NCBI GenBank assembly: GCA_016721865.1
Contig: JADKHF010000044.1
Coordinates: 62,001-126,000, forward strand
DNA from: Nitrosomonas sp.
GTDB lineage: Bacteria > Pseudomonadota > Gammaproteobacteria > Burkholderiales > Nitrosomonadaceae
Reading direction: 5' to 3'
DNA: 64,000 nt
Part shown: positions 13,096 to 21,924 of the stretch, piece by piece
Layout of the letters: each line of letters opens with the position of its first letter
Position numbering within the stretch: the stretch's first letter is position 1
The notes under the pieces: model-generated
Database searches by the model: none
The model's input: only the letters and a program-made list of their open reading frames with translations
Told to the model about the DNA's origin: nothing
Position numbers and translations under genes: made by a program

Positions 13096-14418
13096 ATGCG
13101 TGATAATCCGGTCATTCGCTGGCGTGAAGCGGAAGAAGAGAAATCAGCGCGCTGGTGTTCAGAAAAGAACCTGTCGCCGCCCAAGCGTATACAAGTCATT
13201 GATGATCGCATGACAGCCGACACGGCTTACCGTCTCGCCTGTGAAGGCACTGGGCTGCTGTGGCATGGCGATTTTCAGAATGCGCGTCAATTGCTGCAAG
13301 CCCTGGCACGGCGCATAGATAAAAAGCGGACGGAGCGTAAAAGCCAAAAACTAATTGTATCTCCCGCTGAAACCTTTCATCTACATCGCCAAGCGCAATC
13401 ACAACGCGCCCGAACCTTGGGTCAGTTGCTGATTCCTTTCAATGCGGACCACAGTATTCCGTTACGCCGCGCGCCCGATGTGCGTCCGGCTTGTCTGGAA
13501 GCGTATGGCTCGAGCGCAGAAGATTACATCGCTTCGCTGCGCGAATTACAGGGGCTGATCGGAGCCTGTGAATGGCGTAAAAAAGGCATTGAAATTCCGG
13601 CATTGGGCGCACGCATTCATCCGCATTATGGTGTTTTCTCACCGATCCGCAGAGAGTACGTGGAATTGGCCGCAGCAGCGCCATTACCCGGACTAGTCGC
13701 AACGCAATCAGTCGCATTCGACATCGGTACCGGTACCGGTGTGCTGGCTGCCGTGCTGGCGCGCCGGGGAATCCAGCGTATCGTCGCTACGGATCAGGAT
13801 TTGCGAGCATTGAACTGCGCGCGCGAAAACCTGATCCGTCTGGGTCTTGGAGCCCAGGTTGATGTTGTTCAGGCAGATCTCTTTCCCGAAGGACAAGCCG
13901 CTCTGATCGTATCCAATCCGCCGTGGATCCCCGCACGTCCCAGCTCGCCGCTGGAACATGCGATATTCGATCCTGACAGCCTTATGCTGCGTGGATTCTT
14001 GCACGGCCTTAAGTTCCATCTGGCACCCGGTGGCGAAGGCTGGTTGATTTTGTCTGATTTTGCCGAACAATTGGGTTTGCGAACACGCGCGGAATTGCTG
14101 GCAATGATTGATGCAGCAGGCTTAAAAGTGTTGAGCCAATCGGATATAAAACCACACCATCCCCGTGTCTCGGATACCAGCGATCCGCTCCACGCTGCCC
14201 GCAACGCGGAACTCACCACCTTATGGCGGCTGACAGTAGGCAGCCGGGGATATTTTCTAGGTAATGTAGTGGGCGCCGTTACAACTCAGTATACTTTTTG
14301 GCAACCCCTCGGGCTTTTTCCACCGGATATTTCAGCGCGTTTCTCTCGATCTTCTCCAGCACGATCTGTTTCACATCAAGATCGTATTTTTCAGCGAGAA
14401 GCAAAGCAAACGCGATAA
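13096..14418 (+). CDS. HemK-like class I SAM-dependent methyltransferase
   Basis: Predicted SAM-dependent methyltransferase, 440 codons. The catalytic domain is C-terminal: motif I FDIGTGTGVLAAVLA (about nt 13720) binds SAM, and the NPPW motif (about nt 13916) is the HemK/PrmC-type catalytic signature used on glutamine amides or similar planar nitrogens. The N-terminal ~190 residues contain an Ala/Arg-rich helical region that I do not recognise. The substrate is unknown; it could be a protein or nucleic-acid N-methylase. The last ~45 codons read antisense through the convergent MazG-like gene and look noncoding, so the natural stop has probably been lost by a frameshift near 14250. Confidence 0.75.
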   Translation: MRDNPVIRWREAEEEKSARWCSEKNLSPPKRIQVIDDRMTADTAYRLACEGTGLLWHGDFQNARQLLQALARRIDKKRTERKSQKLIVSPAETFHLHRQAQSQRARTLGQLLIPFNADHSIPLRRAPDVRPACLEAYGSSAEDYIASLRELQGLIGACEWRKKGIEIPALGARIHPHYGVFSPIRREYVELAAAAPLPGLVATQSVAFDIGTGTGVLAAVLARRGIQRIVATDQDLRALNCARENLIRLGLGAQVDVVQADLFPEGQAALIVSNPPWIPARPSSPLEHAIFDPDSLMLRGFLHGLKFHLAPGGEGWLILSDFAEQLGLRTRAELLAMIDAAGLKVLSQSDIKPHHPRVSDTSDPLHAARNAELTTLWRLTVGSRGYFLGNVVGAVTTQYTFWQPLGLFPPDISARFSRSSPARSVSHQDRIFQREAKQTR

Positions 14419-14608
14419 CATCGGCAAGCTCTTCTTTCACCTTGCCGATATCCGCCTGCTCAGAAGATTTCCACAGAAAAGCTTCCAGCAGCTCCCCTGC
14501 TTCAATACTCAGAGCAAGTGCGAGATCCTTGGGATTGTGAAATTGCGCCCAATCTCGTTCGTCGCGGAATTTAAGCAATATTTCGGTAATTTCTTTAATG
14601 TCGTTCAC
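14279..14608 (-). CDS. MazG-like nucleotide pyrophosphohydrolase
   Basis: Small all-alpha NTP pyrophosphatase (109 residues) of the MazG/dCTPase type, which hydrolyses noncanonical or excess (d)NTPs to (d)NMP and PPi. The metal-binding signature is complete: EAGELLEAF followed by EELADVIAF gives the paired EXXE/EXXD acidic residues. Its length matches single-domain DCTPP1-like proteins and is about half of E. coli MazG. It is transcribed toward the methyltransferase and overlaps its tail by 140 bases. Start ATG at 14608 gives MNDIKEITEILLKFRDERDW, the usual N-terminus of this family. Confidence 0.85.
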   Translation of the reverse strand: MNDIKEITEILLKFRDERDWAQFHNPKDLALALSIEAGELLEAFLWKSSEQADIGKVKEELADVIAFALLLAEKYDLDVKQIVLEKIERNALKYPVEKARGVAKKYTEL

Positions 14609-14825
14609 TTGGGGTAAGCTTCAATCGTTAATAGGAAGAAATGCAGTAAAAGTCTCTTGTGCTAAAGGGTTATCCCAGGGAAAAGTTACCGCCTGGGCTA
14701 TACACGAAAAATTTTATTTCGATAATCCCAATCCAGGAAAATACGGTCTGTTAACCATAAGCCGTAGAAAGTTCTTCTTTGCGATTCAATTCTTCGCCCC
14801 TTACTTTATTAGGAATAGGTTCGGA

Positions 14826-15791
14826 TTAAAGCCAACCCTGTGATCGATACCAGGCTATGGCATCACGGGCAGACTCGTGTATCGGGCGAGGATGTAGTCC
14901 TAATTCATTTAGACTCGCGGAGGAATCAAAAAACATATTGCGCCGGGTCAGGCGCACTCCAGTTATCGTGGCCGCCGGCATTTCTCCACTTACATAATCT
15001 GACCATATTTCGCTGAACCATGCCACCATCAAGGCAAGTGAATAAGGAATTTCCCAGCGCGGCAAGGGCTGTCCTGCTTCCTTACTCAAAATATGCAGCC
15101 AATCCAGAAGGTGAAGATTCTGCGCACCCAGCAGATAACGGATTCCAGCTCTCCCTTTCTTCATCGCCAGCATCATACCTTTCGCTACATCTCGCACATC
15201 AATGAGATTAAACCGGCAATCCAGGTAGGCCGGCAGTTCTCCTCTGCAAAAGGCTACCGACATACGTGTTGGAGGAGTCTGCAAACGGTCTCCTGGCCCA
15301 ACGGGCAGGGTCGGACTAACCACAATAATAGGAGCCCCATCGTCTACCATACGAAAGACTTCTTCCTCCGCTTGAAACTTGCTCAGGCAATACGGGCCAA
15401 GCATATCGCTCGCTTTGAGACGAAGCTTTTCGACGGAACCCCCATTAGAATTACGGGATGACAGGATGCTCTCGGTGCTGGTGTACAAGATCCGTTCAGC
15501 ACCACTGTCAAGAGCCGCGCGCAATACATGGATGGTACCCATACGGTTGATACTGTCGAATTCCCTGCGGTCGCGACGCCAGAGATTGGGATCTGCAGCG
15601 AGGTGATATACATATTTGCAGCCACGAGTGGCTTTTCGCACGGCAGATTCATCACGAATGTCAGCACTTACCAGTTCGATCTGATCCAGTGGCAGATGAT
15701 CGACACAGGCCCTGGCCGCCAGGACGAACGGATTCGTTGCCAGTAACTGGAATGCGAACCAGGATCCAGCACCGCCAGTGACCAGAATCAA
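14826..15791 (-). CDS. NAD(P)-dependent sugar epimerase/dehydratase, extended SDR family
   Basis: Extended short-chain dehydrogenase of 321 residues, similar to HpnA-type or dihydroflavonol-reductase-like epimerases. Visible: N-terminal Rossmann strand ILVTGGAG, YHLAA in the nucleotide-binding region, STES with the catalytic Ser/Thr, and the YCLSK (YxxxK) catalytic pair. The glycine motif is degenerate (TGGAGSW rather than TGGxGxxG), which may reflect a local error. The start overlaps the stop of the upstream gene by four bases (ATGA), so the two are translationally coupled. Substrate not deducible; a role in polyisoprenoid or envelope glycan metabolism is a guess. Confidence 0.75.
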   Translation of the reverse strand: MILVTGGAGSWFAFQLLATNPFVLAARACVDHLPLDQIELVSADIRDESAVRKATRGCKYVYHLAADPNLWRRDRREFDSINRMGTIHVLRAALDSGAERILYTSTESILSSRNSNGGSVEKLRLKASDMLGPYCLSKFQAEEEVFRMVDDGAPIIVVSPTLPVGPGDRLQTPPTRMSVAFCRGELPAYLDCRFNLIDVRDVAKGMMLAMKKGRAGIRYLLGAQNLHLLDWLHILSKEAGQPLPRWEIPYSLALMVAWFSEIWSDYVSGEMPAATITGVRLTRRNMFFDSSASLNELGLHPRPIHESARDAIAWYRSQGWL

Positions 15792-16810
15792 GTTAAAACA
15801 CCTTCCGGCAAATTATCTGCCAAATCCTGCAAATATTGATATTGGGGTTTCAGGCCTTCAGAAGTTATTTTCTCAATGAGCGCAAATGTGGCGCGACTCA
15901 AAGGACAGAAAGAATTCCCAGCAAGACGGATAAGATAACCAGTATAAGCGTCGATTTCCGTGCGCGCATGCTCAACTTGAATATCAGGAGCCATCGAGCA
16001 ATACGTACCACGTAACGATGGACGGAAAAACATGGCCATCATCGCCGGTAACCAGGGTGTGTGTAGAATACAAGATACCGTATCGGGATGAAACGGCCCA
16101 ATACGGGCAAGAGAAATTCTGGCATGCTGGAGAATCGCATAATTCTCAAGGAGCAATGCAAAAAAAAGCGACTTGGCCAGTTTACCAGTCAGTAACTCCC
16201 CATTATCTACACCAGCCATCGCCGCAAGTGGCGAGATGGCAGCATTGTACATAAGCTTGGTTGCTTTATAAGGCCGGATATCCGGAACCAGTTCGACAGG
16301 AAATAACTTGGCTTTTCCCAATGCAATAGCCAGCGCCATTATTTCAGCCTGTTCATCGGCAGTGATCGATCGGCGCGCCCCGATATGCAGGCTACCGGGT
16401 CGCGTGATTCGTGTTACAGGTTGATCGCGCTGACATTCCGATACAAAGGAGGCAATGCCCTCGCAGGCGTGATTGCGTTGCCCCAGCTCCGGATCAAAGC
16501 CATTTTGAATCGGTACCAGGAAGGCGTCTTCATGCAGTCGCGCGAGTACTTCCGGATTGTCATAGGTTTTGGTGCAGAGCAGAATAAAACCTTTTGTCGG
16601 CGCTATCGAATCATCAAATGACATGAAAGATGCAGTTTGTGTCCCCAATCCAACTACTGTTAACCCATTCTTTTTACCTTCGATTCTTTTCGCGGGATTC
16701 TTGTCAACCAGTATCACGGAATAACCTTCCCGGGCCAAGGCCCAGCCCACTGCTGTTCCAATACCTCCAACACCCAGAATATGAATTGGTTTGTTAAGTA
16801 AATTGGGCAT
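15788..16810 (-). CDS. Ketopantoate reductase-like (PanE/ApbA) NADPH oxidoreductase
   Basis: 340-residue protein with an N-terminal Rossmann fold (ILGVGGIGTAVGWALAREG) and the C-terminal helical ApbA domain. The lysine of KATKLMYNAAISPLAAMAG corresponds to the catalytic Lys of PanE. PanE reduces 2-dehydropantoate to pantoate in CoA synthesis, but many homologues act on other ketoacids. The coupling to a sugar-epimerase-like gene rather than to pan genes suggests a different substrate here. The first gene of a two-gene minus-strand operon; promoter expected in 16811-16900. Confidence 0.78.
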   Translation of the reverse strand: MPNLLNKPIHILGVGGIGTAVGWALAREGYSVILVDKNPAKRIEGKKNGLTVVGLGTQTASFMSFDDSIAPTKGFILLCTKTYDNPEVLARLHEDAFLVPIQNGFDPELGQRNHACEGIASFVSECQRDQPVTRITRPGSLHIGARRSITADEQAEIMALAIALGKAKLFPVELVPDIRPYKATKLMYNAAISPLAAMAGVDNGELLTGKLAKSLFFALLLENYAILQHARISLARIGPFHPDTVSCILHTPWLPAMMAMFFRPSLRGTYCSMAPDIQVEHARTEIDAYTGYLIRLAGNSFCPLSRATFALIEKITSEGLKPQYQYLQDLADNLPEGVLT

Positions 16811-17213
16811 CTATAAATAAAGATCCGAAAAATTATTCAAGATAAAAAAACCTTGCGATCCCACAAAAACTTCATACCAATAACCTCAATTTAGAGATAT
16901 GGTCCAGACTTTTCTCATGCCCATCAGGGCAACATTGTTTAATTATACTGACATTTTAAAATAATGATCAATCAAAGGAGGCAGGACTCTGAAGGAAGTT
17001 TCCTCAATATAGAGCTTATTTCAGCAACTTGCTAAAGTTATTTGCCTCAAATAATCTAAAAATCTGTCACAAAACTGCTTCTCCTCACTGCGATCATTAT
17101 TCTCGGACAGCCTTAATTTGAGCCCAAAAGAAGGATTCAGTTTAATACAGTACCTGATCAAACCAGTTAAAATGGCGGATTGCCTGAAGTTTAGATTTTT
17201 TGAGAAATAATTG
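16811..17213. other. Divergent intergenic region, no gene seen
   Basis: About 400 AT-rich bases between the leftward ApbA-like gene and the rightward exporter operon. It should hold both promoters. I see no convincing short coding sequence, repeat or operator here. Confidence 0.5.
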
Positions 17214-18113
17214 ATGTATGCCAAACCCATTGATGCACTTTTCCTTATTGTAGTATTCCTGCTTGCATGCTCCAACGTGCTGGCCGAGACACAGTGCCGT
17301 TTGGATACGAAGCAGGGAGTGGGTGCACTGGGTCGCATTGAACCGCGTTCCCGGGTGATCAAAGTTTCGCATAATGCGGGGCCTGAAGGTGCTCGTGTGG
17401 AGCAACTGTTTTTTCAGGAAGCCGATTCCGTCAAGTCCGGTCAAAAACTAGCGGTACTCTCGGATCATGCCAAAAGAAAAGCCGAGGTGGATGCGGCCAG
17501 AGCGCGTATCAAGGTATTGGAAGCACAGCGGACTGTTGAGCAGGCTGCACTCACTTTTAACAAGAAAGAACATGTGCGCCATCAATCACTTGAACCCAGT
17601 GCTGCAGTAAGTATTTCGCTGGCGGATGCGAAACTACTGGCGTATGAGCAATCCCTCGCCAATCTGAAGCGTTTGTCGGCTGAGATCGCACACGCGCAAT
17701 CCGAACAGAAAATTGCGGAAGCCGAATTGGACAATACGCTGATCACTGCATCGATCACCGGCACGATCGTAAAAATCTTCACTCGGCCGGGAGAGCGCAT
17801 CGGAGACAACGGGTTGTTGCAAATTGCCGATTTGTCGCAGCTGGATGTCGTAGCAGAAGTCTACGAATCGGAATTACCTCAAGTCAAAGTAGGACAAACC
17901 GGGTGTATCACGGCATCCGGTCTTACACGGAGCTATCTTGCGCACGTCAGAGAATTGGGATTTCTGGTCAGAAAAAACGATTTGAATGATACCGATCCAT
18001 TGGCGGATCGGGATAATCGCATCATCGAAGTGCGCCTTACCCTTGAGCAGGAGGCCGTTGCCGATTTGCAGCACCAGATTTTCAGGCAGGTTAAGGTGCG
18101 GATTACGCCTTGA
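17214..18113 (+). CDS. devB: Periplasmic adaptor (membrane fusion) protein of a DevBCA-type exporter
   Basis: HlyD/DevB-like adaptor, about 299 residues. It has an N-terminal signal/anchor (LIVVFLLACSNVLA), a split lipoyl/barrel-sandwich domain, a central alpha-hairpin (about residues 85-170, Ala/Glu/Gln-rich) and a beta-barrel after ITGTIVKIFTRPGERIG. Such adaptors link an inner-membrane ABC pump to TolC; in cyanobacteria DevBCA exports glycolipids. Start chosen at ATG 17214; a TTG codon lies directly upstream. The stop overlaps the next start (TTGA), so translation is coupled to devC. There is no TolC gene in the window. Confidence 0.83.
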   Translation: MYAKPIDALFLIVVFLLACSNVLAETQCRLDTKQGVGALGRIEPRSRVIKVSHNAGPEGARVEQLFFQEADSVKSGQKLAVLSDHAKRKAEVDAARARIKVLEAQRTVEQAALTFNKKEHVRHQSLEPSAAVSISLADAKLLAYEQSLANLKRLSAEIAHAQSEQKIAEAELDNTLITASITGTIVKIFTRPGERIGDNGLLQIADLSQLDVVAEVYESELPQVKVGQTGCITASGLTRSYLAHVRELGFLVRKNDLNDTDPLADRDNRIIEVRLTLEQEAVADLQHQIFRQVKVRITP

Positions 18114-19206
18114 ATAAGCTTGCCTGGTTCTACTTTCCCGCACGTCTGGCCTGGCGGCAGCTCGTCTTTGATCGAACCAAACTGGTGGCCGCTATTTGCG
18201 GGGTATTGTTCGCTTGCGTATTGGTGTTCATGCAGTTGGGCTTCAAGGATTCATTGTATGCCAGCGCAGCCTCTGCGCCGGTAAAACTGAATGGCGATTT
18301 ATTCCTGATGCATAAACAAAGCGAGGCCATGTGGCGGCCGATCCAGTTTAAGCGTAGTGAGCTAATGCGCGTCCTGGGAAACCCGGCGGTTGCCGAAGTT
18401 TATCCGCTGTATCTCGGGTTAGCACCTTTCAAAAATATCCAAACTCAGGTTAAACGAACCTTGATGGTTTACGGTTTTGATCCGGATTCGTTGATCTTCA
18501 ATGTCGATGAAATCAAAAGCAAGCAAGTCGAGTTGCGGCTCAAGGATACCGTGCTGTTTGATGAATACTCCCGCCCGGAATTCGGCCCCGTTCGCCAATT
18601 GCTCGAGACGAGCCAGAATGTGACTGAAATTAATGACTATAAGGTTAATATCGTCCCAAAAGAAATCATGGTGATATCGACATGGGTGTCATCAGGCTCC
18701 ATCCCGGCGCTTCGATCAAACAGGTAGAAGCGGAGCTTAAAAACCAGCTGAGCGAATTCATCAATATATTTTCCTATGAAGATCTACTGAAATATGAAAA
18801 GGATTATTGGGCCAATACGGCACCGATTGGTTTTATTTTTGGTTTTGGTACCGTGATGGGATGGGTAGTCGGTCTGGTGATCGTCTATCAGATTTTGTTC
18901 ACCGACATCGCCAATCATCGTAATGAATTCGCCACGCTGAAAGCCATGGGCTATGAACACAGTTACTTTATTCGCCTCGTGTTTGCTTCGGCTTTCTTTT
19001 TGGCAATCCTAGGATTTATTCCTGGTTACCTGCTTTCTTTAGGGCTATACCATCTGGCTGAATCCCAGATGTACATGCCGATGCCGATGCTCTTGAGCAA
19101 AATCATCACCGTGTTTATGTTTATTCTTTCCATGTGCGTCATGGCCGGGCTACTGGCAATCCGTAGGTTGAAAGATGCTAATCCGGCTGATATGTTGGGC
19201 ACCTGA
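18110..19206 (+). pseudogene. devC: ABC transporter permease, DevC-like, frameshifted with internal deletion
   Basis: MacB/FtsX-fold permease of the exporter. The first half (TTG start at 18110, one membrane helix, periplasmic domain with EFGPVRQLL) and the second half (GVIRLHPGAS, then three helices and ATLKAMGYEH) are in different frames, joined around 18656-18680. Compared with DevC as I know it, the conserved stretch carrying the GASFGADGN-type loop between the two halves is missing: only about 8 codons are present where about 33 are expected. So there is a deletion of about 25 codons plus a frame change. The adaptor and ATPase genes on either side are intact. Confidence 0.78.
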
Positions 19207-19883
19207 TGTCAACGGTCATTGATGTCGAGCACCTGGATTTTAGCTTCGGTAGCGGTGCGTTAACGCAACCTGTGCTGAAAGACATCACTCTCTCAATTCA
19301 GAAAGGCGAGATAGTACTGATCACCGGACCTTCCGGTTCCGGCAAAACAACTTTTCTGACCATTATCGGTGGTCTGCGCCAAGCTTTTCACGGGAGCGTG
19401 AATGTGCTCGATCAGCAGCTGATTAATAGCAGCGAGCAGGTTAAAGTGAAAGCCCGGCAACAGATCGGCTACATTTTTCAACAGCATAATTTGCTTAAAT
19501 CACTCACTGCGCTGCAAAACGTCAGCATGACGTTAGAGATGAATAACATGCTGACGGAGCAGCAGAGATGCGACCGATCCGCGGAAATACTGATCGCCGT
19601 AGGACTCGGTGACCGGCTCAATTACAAACCAGGCCAACTTTCAGGGGGACAGCTTCAACGTGTTTCCATAGCAAGGGCCCTGGTCGGGCAACCTAAAATC
19701 GTCCTGGCCGATGAACCGACCGCTTCCCTGGATAAACAAAGTGGTTATGAGGCGGTCAGTCTTCTGAAACGATTAGCCAAAGAATCGCAGACCACCATTC
19801 TTCTGGTAACACATGACTACCGCATTCTGGACATTGCTGACCGGGTTGTGGAGCTGGAAGATGGGGTGATCAAGAAGATATGA
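19206..19883 (+). CDS. devA: ABC transporter ATPase, DevA-like
   Basis: 225-residue cytoplasmic ATPase energising the DevBC exporter. All motifs are present: Walker A GPSGSGKTT (about residue 40), Q-loop FQQHN, signature LSGGQLQR, Walker B IVLADEPTASLD and the switch His in LLVTHD. It starts at an ATG sharing one base with the devC stop (TGATG), so it is translationally coupled. The closest functional groups are LolD/MacB/DevA. The operon ends here; about 75 bases separate it from the convergent regulator gene. Confidence 0.88.
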   Translation: MSTVIDVEHLDFSFGSGALTQPVLKDITLSIQKGEIVLITGPSGSGKTTFLTIIGGLRQAFHGSVNVLDQQLINSSEQVKVKARQQIGYIFQQHNLLKSLTALQNVSMTLEMNNMLTEQQRCDRSAEILIAVGLGDRLNYKPGQLSGGQLQRVSIARALVGQPKIVLADEPTASLDKQSGYEAVSLLKRLAKESQTTILLVTHDYRILDIADRVVELEDGVIKKI

Positions 19884-19958
19884 TTTTGCGATGCGTTCGA
19901 ATAAAGCTGCTGAACTGTTGCAGGATGGCCTTTGACACAATTCTCATAAAACAGCCGA

Positions 19959-20715
19959 TTACGTTGCGATCAGATCGGGCAGCAGGCGATCGTATTCCTT
20001 TTTGACCACTTTGTAGCACTCGCAGACCTTATCTTCCAGCCTTTGCCGATCCAGTAGCGTGATGTGGCCCCGGTGGTATTCAATCAAGCCGGCATGTTGT
20101 AATTTACGGGCAGCATCGGTGATGCCTTCACGGCGTACACCGAGCATATGGCTGATCAATTCTTGCGTCATTATCAACTCGTTAGCGGGCAAGCGATCGA
20201 AGCTAAGCAGCAGCCAGCGACAGAGTTGCTGTTCTATCGAATGGTGCCGGTTGCATACCGCCGTTTGCGCCATTTGCGTGAGCAGTGCCTGGGTATAAAC
20301 GTAGAAACAGGTGTTGCATTGGTATTTCGCGATTAAACGCCTGCTTCAGCAATTCTCCCTTAATCCGGTAAGCGTAACCCGCGCTCTGCACCACGGCCAA
20401 ACTCGGCATGGTCTCCCCGCCCATAAAGAGAGCCACTCCGATTAATCCATCATTGCCGACCATCGCAATTTCGGCCGATGCCCCATCCTCCGTGACGTAG
20501 AGCAGGGATATGATCGCGGTAGTGGGGAAATAAACGTGACTCAATTTGCCGCCAGACTCGGAAAGGACTTTGCTGAGCGGCAGTGGCACCAGTTCCAGAT
20601 GCTGATGAAGCTGTTCCAATTCATCCACAGGTAAGGCGTTGAGAAGATGGTTCTGGCTCAGGCTATGGAAGCTATGAGGAATATGAGCGGCTTGCGAAAT
20701 AGTCATTATCTGCAT
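19959..20715 (-). pseudogene. Crp/Fnr-family transcriptional regulator, copy 1, frameshifted
   Basis: Cyclic-nucleotide-binding-fold regulator with C-terminal winged helix. N-terminal part (start 20715): SLSQNHLLNALP, SHVYFPTTAIISLLYV, MVGNDGLIGVALFMGGE. C-terminal part in another frame: SIEQQLCRWLL, TQELISHMLGVRREGITDAA with recognition helix RREGIT, then HRGHITLLDR. Removal of one T near 20303 restores the RYTQALLTQMAQ sequence seen in the intact paralogue at 35145. It lacks the Fnr cysteine cluster and the CRP cAMP-contact residues, so its ligand is unknown. A consensus palindromic operator lies 80 bp upstream of the start. Confidence 0.85.
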
Positions 20716-20795
20716 TCTCCTGTAGGAAAAACTAATAAATGCATCTATATACTTTTTTGACTATACCATCTTTATTAAACACAGAAAAATCAATA

Positions 20796-20811
20796 TGTGC
20801 GATAGCGCACA
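20796..20811. promoter_or_regulatory. Palindromic operator, site 1
   Basis: TGTGCGATAGCGCACA: arms TGTGCG and CGCACA around ATAG. It lies between the divergent Crp-like gene (start 20715) and the entericidin gene (start 20950), so it could serve both. One of nine related sites between 20.8 and 39.5 kb. Confidence 0.75.
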
Positions 20812-20949
20812 GATACAAAAGGAGATTGGGCGTACTTATAAAAAAGAAGGGAGTTGGTATCAACAACACGACGCAGCGGCTGATTGGTTCATACATTAAA
20901 CTTGTAGAAGATACTATTTTTTTTATTAGCGATGAGAATGTAGACATTA

Positions 20950-21141
20950 ATGATTGTTTTAATTGTTATCCAATTGTCTGCATGCAACACTTTGAGGGGA
21001 GCGGGAAAGGATATTGAGAAGCGTGGCGAAGCAATTCAGAAATCGACAAACCAGCTAGTCCGGAATCTGCCCTTGCTGATACGCACGCTTATATTGAGTA
21101 CTATAACACTCAGCGTATTCATACAACGACTGGTGATGTAA
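20950..21141 (+). CDS. Entericidin-like small lipoprotein
   Basis: The N-terminal ~35 residues (IVIQLSACNTLRGAGKDIEK, then RGEAIQKS) match the entericidin A/B family: lipobox with Cys, then GxGKDI and an amphipathic segment. Entericidins are ~45-residue outer-membrane bacteriolytic or anti-lytic peptides. The natural C-terminus seems lost: after about residue 35 the frame runs into an IS3 transposase remnant. In-frame upstream codons read ATG AGA ATG TAG ACA TTA ATG, so the usual longer signal peptide is cut by an amber codon and the first usable start is 20950. Probably a decaying gene. Confidence 0.6.
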   Translation: MIVLIVIQLSACNTLRGAGKDIEKRGEAIQKSTNQLVRNLPLLIRTLILSTITLSVFIQRLVM

Positions 21142-21200
21142 CATCCGATAGAATTTGAAAAAAGAACTTGCGAAAGTGGTCGGTTTTATTTGACCAAATC
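21075..21200 (+). pseudogene. IS3-family transposase C-terminal remnant
   Basis: Translation from 21075 gives ADTHAYIEYYNTQRIHTTT and GDVTSD, the hallmark C-terminal end of IS3-family OrfB integrases (YNxxRxH...LGxxSP). A frame change near 21155 continues toward a short degenerate tail. There is no upstream catalytic core, so this is a dead fragment lying between the entericidin gene and the G-rich tract. Confidence 0.7.
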
Positions 21201-21288
21201 ATTACTTCTTTGACCCTGTTGCCTGTAAACCGGCGGATAAATGGAAAAAAGATCAGATTGGAATTGCCTTCAGATTACGATAGATAGC

Positions 21289-21447
21289 GGGGGGGGGGGG
21301 GGGGGCCGGGGTCGGGGGGCGCGGGGGGGGGCGGCAGGCGCCCGGGCGGCCCGGGGGGGGGGGGGGGGGGGGGCGGCCGGGGGGCCGGCGGGGGGGGCGG
21401 CCGCCGGGCGGGCGGGCGGCCCCGGCGGGGGCGTGGTCGTCGGGGGC
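21289..21447. repeat. G-dominated low-complexity tract
   Basis: About 160 bases almost free of A and T, made of long G runs (up to about 20) broken by C and a few T. The composition changes abruptly at both edges from normal 45-50% GC sequence. It is most easily explained as a base-calling or assembly artefact such as two-colour 'dark' G calls. If it were real it would be an extreme G-quadruplex-forming tract. It ends a few bases before the stop codon of the DUF1840 gene. Confidence 0.8.
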
Positions 21448-21452
21448 GTCAA

Positions 21453-21752
21453 CTATTTACTCCACATCACGTTACACTCAGCTTCGGCTGCGGCGGTCAG
21501 TAGATTAATCAGAGGTAGCGCTCTATCGGCCATACTCACCATCGGTTCATCTTCGTCCTCTTTTCCAACTGGTGGTGAGGACTTTTCTGCGTTAATAGCG
21601 GCCTTTAATAGGCTCAACGCTTTAGGAACATCTGCTGCAAGAATGGCGCCGGGTACAGTCTTACTGTGTCCCATCATTTTAAGCAAAGCAAGCGCAACAT
21701 CTCCAAACATGGTTATGTCTGCATAAGCATCGGTTGTAAATGTTACGAGCAT
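21453..21752 (-). CDS. DUF1840 family protein
   Basis: 99-residue cytoplasmic protein. MLVTFTTDAYADITMFGDVA, KMMGHSKTVPGAI and RALPLINLLTAAA match the DUF1840 family, common in beta- and gammaproteobacteria and of unknown function. Start at 21752 follows GAGGAGAATT, a good ribosome site. The C-terminus (CNVMWSK) is complete and directly abuts the G-rich tract, so the downstream context is uncertain. Confidence 0.82.
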   Translation of the reverse strand: MLVTFTTDAYADITMFGDVALALLKMMGHSKTVPGAILAADVPKALSLLKAAINAEKSSPPVGKEDEDEPMVSMADRALPLINLLTAAAEAECNVMWSK

Positions 21753-21924
21753 ATAATTCTCCTCGAATAAATCAAAAGGGCGCAAGCCTGCGTATTTATC
21801 GCTATTATTACCGCAACCAGCATAATTACCGTTAAATGGTCATTAAATGCCGGGACAAAAAAACCACATGTCAGCTAACGCATCTTTTGAAAGCATTTTT
21901 TGCAAAATCTTCTTTCCTGACTTA

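Noticed and set aside
21241..21726. 161-residue Gly/Ala/Arg-rich plus-strand ORF
   Set aside because: It is produced by the G-dominated tract and then runs antisense through the DUF1840 gene; not a real protein.
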